Shown here piece after piece: positions 61,719 through 64,000 of a DNA stretch of 64,000 nucleotides. Below the pieces are notes generated by a model that saw only the letters and a list, made by a program, of their open reading frames with translations, ran no database searches and had not been told where the DNA came from. The translations under genes and the position numbers were made by a program. Position 1 is the first letter of the stretch; each line of letters starts with the position of its first letter. Origin of the DNA: Chlorobium sp. (GTDB taxonomy: Bacteria; Bacteroidota; Chlorobiia; Chlorobiales; Chlorobiaceae); NCBI GenBank assembly GCA_028277225.1, contig JANQHB010000023.1:9042-73041 (forward strand). Reading direction: 5' to 3'.

Positions 61719-62205
61719 TTTTTAGTGACGAGTGACGAGTGACGAGTGACGAGTGACGAGTGACGAGTGACGAGTGACGAGTGACAAGTGACGAGTGACA
61801 AGTGACGAGTGACAAGTGATTAGTGAATCGTGAATGGTGAATCGTGAATGGTGAATAGGGAGACTGGAGGCCGGGGTTTGGGATGAATAGTTCTCAGTTC
61901 TTGGTTCTCAGTTCTGAGTGAAGAAGAAAAGCAATGAGTGGGGGAGGACAGATTGTGCTAGGTGTTAGGAAAGAGGTGAGGATTGTAGGATGTGGGGTGG
62001 AAGACTGTAGGGGCAGGATGGCTGGCTGGCTGGTTGGCAAGAAGGGAGTAATATGGTTTTTGGTCATTTTCGTCTTTTTTGTCCTTTTGGTCTTTTCTTC
62101 AACTTTGAAAACGACTCAACATAAAACCATCTTCTCCGAATACCGAATACCGAATACCCGGCACAGAATGACGATGTTTGAATGCAGGGGCGGGTTTTCC
62201 TGATG
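61719..62205 (+). repeat. Composite heptanucleotide-repeat element, copy A4
   Basis: The longest copy. Begins with 14 heptamers of AGTGACG/AGTGACA (61724-61821), then five GTGAATC/GTGAATG units (61823-61857), TTCTCAG-type heptamers near 61884-61920, GAAGAAGAAAAGCAATGAG, GTAGGAT/GTGGGGT heptamers, a CTGG run, the GTCCTTTTGGTCTTTTC block, CGAATAC heptamers (62134-62158) and a GCAGGGGCGGGTTT end. Non-coding; nothing else in this gap. Confidence 0.85.
61724..61821 (+). repeat. Tandem heptamer array, 14 units of AGTGACR/T
   Basis: Units 1-8 are AGTGACG; units 9-13 alternate AGTGACA and AGTGACG; unit 14 is AGTGATT. Strict 7-bp periodicity without spacers. The same motif is present as a three-unit remnant just after the hppA stop codon (23289-23311, minus strand). 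Confidence 0.95.
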
Positions 62206-62329
62206 GACAAATGATGAGAAACTTTCTTTGATGAATGCTGTTTGTATGATGTATCCGGACTGTTTATGTTTACAGTTCAATAAGTATTGTGTGTAACGTG
62301 ATTTCAAGTATGCGGAAGGAACTTCTCTC

Positions 62330-64000
62330 TTGAGGACATTTATTCTCAAATACATTCTTGTTTTCCTGTTTGCTGTGCCGGGTTTTTATCCGGCAGATGC
62401 TCATGCAGGGAAAAAAAGTGACGGGGCAGTTGTAGAAATGCTCGACAGTCTTGCTACCTCCGGTTATTTCAGCGGCAGTCATTACTGGAGGTCGAGCAAC
62501 CGTGGTGATTACGGTTATCCGTCTGCTTTTATTCCACAATTCGATGACCAGACATATTCGGAAAGGATTGCACGGTTGAACGGCAGTACTCCCATTTCCC
62601 TGATTTTTAACAGCCATGTAAGGAAATTTATACGGGTCTACGCAGTTGACAAGCGGAAGATGACGGCGAAAGTCCTTGGATTGTCAAGGATGTATTTTCC
62701 CCTTTTCGAAAAGAGACTGCGACAGTACAATGTCCCCTCCGAGCTGAAATATCTGGCGATTGTTGAATCGGCTCTCAATCCCGAGGCGGTATCGTCTGCA
62801 AATGCAAAAGGACTCTGGCAGTTTATTTACGGTACCGGGAAACGATATGGGCTCCAGTCGTCTGCTTTTGTGGAAGACCGGTTCGATCCCGAAAAAGCGA
62901 CTCATGCAGCTGCCAGGCATTTGAGGGATCTCTATAATATCTATGGTGACTGGTTTCTTGTCATGGCGGCCTACAATGCCGGTCCTGGAAACGTGAACAA
63001 AGCGATCAGGCGCTCCGGCGGTGCGAGGGACTACTGGAAGATATGGCCCTATCTCCCCAGGGAGACAAGAAATTATGTCCCGGCATTTATTGCCGTGACC
63101 TATGTGATGACCCATAACCGGGAACACAATATCTATCCTGTCGATCCCATTTATCTCCATGATGACATCGGATCGGTCAAGGTTTCCGATATACTCGCTT
63201 TCGATCAGGTCAGCGAAGTTATCGAAGTTCCCCTGCAGGATCTGGCATATCTCAATCCCCAATACAAACTTGGGCTGGTTCCTGCCGGGAAGACCAATCC
63301 GTATTATCTCAGGCTGCCCAAAGAGTATGTCGAGAAATTTACCCGGAAAGAAAAAGAAATATATGCGCACAAAACCAAACAGGGTCTTGACGGAGCTGCA
63401 CTGCTTGCAAAGGCCCGGGAGGTAAAGGCAACATCTCCAAGGAGGACGAGCCAGGATATTCATGTGGTGAGGCGAGGAGAGACGCTGGCGTCTATCGCAC
63501 GGACATATCGTTGTTATGTCAGTCAGCTTATCAGGTGGAATAACCTGAAAAGTTCCAGGATTTATCCCGGCCAGAGGCTGAAAATTTTTGGCTCTCCCAG
63601 GTCCGGGAGCAGAAGTACGATTGCGTGGCACAAGGTAAGGCGTGGAGAAACGCTTGGCAGTATCGCTCGAAAGTACGGCATGAGTGTGAGTCGGCTGAAA
63701 TCGCTCAACGGGAAGAAGAGTTCCAGAATCTACCCCGGCCAGAAGCTCAAGGTGAAAGGACGAGCCGGTTCAAGAGGAGGGCATACCGCCAGTGTATCCT
63801 GGCACAAGGTAAGACGTGGTGAAACGCTTGGCAGCATTGCTCGCAGGTATGGAATGAGTGTGAGCCGTCTGAAATCGCTCAACGGGAAGAAGAGTTCCAG
63901 AATCTATCCAGGCCAGAAGCTCAAGGTATCGGGAACGGCGGTATCCGGAGGCGGCAGTCCGGCTGCAGTATCCTGGCACAAGGTGAGTCGCGGGGAAACG
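62330..64000 (+). CDS. Membrane-bound lytic murein transglycosylase (MltD-like) with LysM repeats, 3' truncated by window edge
   Basis: Open from TTG 62330 (GGAAGGA about 10 bases upstream) to the right edge; 557 residues seen. Signal peptide (FILKYILVFLFAVPGFYPADAHA), then the SLT domain at about 125-250: VPSELKYLAIVESALNPEAVSSANAKGLWQFI with the catalytic Glu, and VMAAYNAGPGNVNKAIRRSGG. Three complete LysM domains follow (about 380-425, 432-475, 490-533) and a fourth begins. The second and third are nearly identical and repeat at 174 bp in the DNA. Cleaves peptidoglycan in the periplasm; LysM units bind glycan chains. Confidence 0.92.
   Translation, partial: MRTFILKYILVFLFAVPGFYPADAHAGKKSDGAVVEMLDSLATSGYFSGSHYWRSSNRGDYGYPSAFIPQFDDQTYSERIARLNGSTPISLIFNSHVRKFIRVYAVDKRKMTAKVLGLSRMYFPLFEKRLRQYNVPSELKYLAIVESALNPEAVSSANAKGLWQFIYGTGKRYGLQSSAFVEDRFDPEKATHAAARHLRDLYNIYGDWFLVMAAYNAGPGNVNKAIRRSGGARDYWKIWPYLPRETRNYVPAFIAVTYVMTHNREHNIYPVDPIYLHDDIGSVKVSDILAFDQVSEVIEVPLQDLAYLNPQYKLGLVPAGKTNPYYLRLPKEYVEKFTRKEKEIYAHKTKQGLDGAALLAKAREVKATSPRRTSQDIHVVRRGETLASIARTYRCYVSQLIRWNNLKSSRIYPGQRLKIFGSPRSGSRSTIAWHKVRRGETLGSIARKYGMSVSRLKSLNGKKSSRIYPGQKLKVKGRAGSRGGHTASVSWHKVRRGETLGSIARRYGMSVSRLKSLNGKKSSRIYPGQKLKVSGTAVSGGGSPAAVSWHKVSRGET

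Noticed and set aside
61724..61857. CRISPR array
   Set aside because: Units are 7 bp with no spacers, and no cas gene is in the window.
62684..63631. 315-residue reading frame on the minus strand
   Set aside because: Fully antisense to the lytic transglycosylase, whose motifs and signal peptide are clear; the antisense product has no domain pattern.

Overview
This is chromosome of a green sulfur bacterium (Chlorobiaceae), probably a marine Prosthecochloris/Chlorobium-like lineage. The taxonomic markers are a BchG/ChlG-type (bacterio)chlorophyll synthase, a 61-residue Chlorobium-type 2[4Fe-4S] ferredoxin, a membrane pyrophosphatase, a PlsC-like acyltransferase that may be CruD, a RicT/PSP1 protein and a split transketolase. 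Genus-level assignment is inference; no rRNA is present.

Layout. 1-2637: end of an RND efflux pump and its outer-membrane lipoprotein. 2734-3738: three related small hydrophobic proteins with a short inverted-repeat element between the first two. 3745-8498: YyaL-like protein, an MsrB-MsrA lipoprotein and small membrane proteins. 8500-10620: an AT-rich accessory patch with a membrane-anchored unknown protein and a nitrilase-fold hydrolase. 10670-19407: orphan nucleotidyltransferase, zinc alcohol dehydrogenase, ZupT, LOG protein, a glycosyltransferase/YjbQ/chlorophyll-synthase operon, ferredoxin, PhoH and HldD. 19535-25390: sigma-like protein, HisC, SpoU methylase, hydrolase, Pth, HppA.

26694-37230 is an integrative element whose ends can be placed to the base. 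A 12-bp direct repeat flanks it, a tyrosine recombinase lies at the left end, and the insertion split the signal-peptide codons of a secreted endonuclease/exonuclease/phosphatase-family gene. The element carries a recombinase, an unknown protein, an excisionase-like HTH protein, a RepA-like ATPase, a Toprim/zinc-finger primase-like protein, three small proteins and, as opposite-strand cargo next to an attC-like structure, a 1551-residue SF1 helicase-nuclease that is a strong candidate for an anti-phage gene.

37240-64000 is mostly housekeeping: purC, DedA, transketolase N-half, rsmD, coaD, aspartate aminotransferase, acyltransferase, ricT, metG followed by the initiator tRNA, NamZ-like muramidase, cfa, fatty-acid hydroxylase, STAS protein, miaA/maf, a Na+/solute symporter, a PfkB kinase, a GH13 enzyme, truA and a LysM lytic transglycosylase that runs off the right edge.

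Three kinds of small dispersed repeats decorate the intergenic DNA: composite arrays of heptanucleotide repeats that start at gene 3' ends (7060, 12031, 14345 inverted, 61719; traces at 23289 and 51440), a MITE-like family with about 11-bp terminal inverted repeats (13605, 46477, 47555), and a 122-bp element with IS-like ends (2975).
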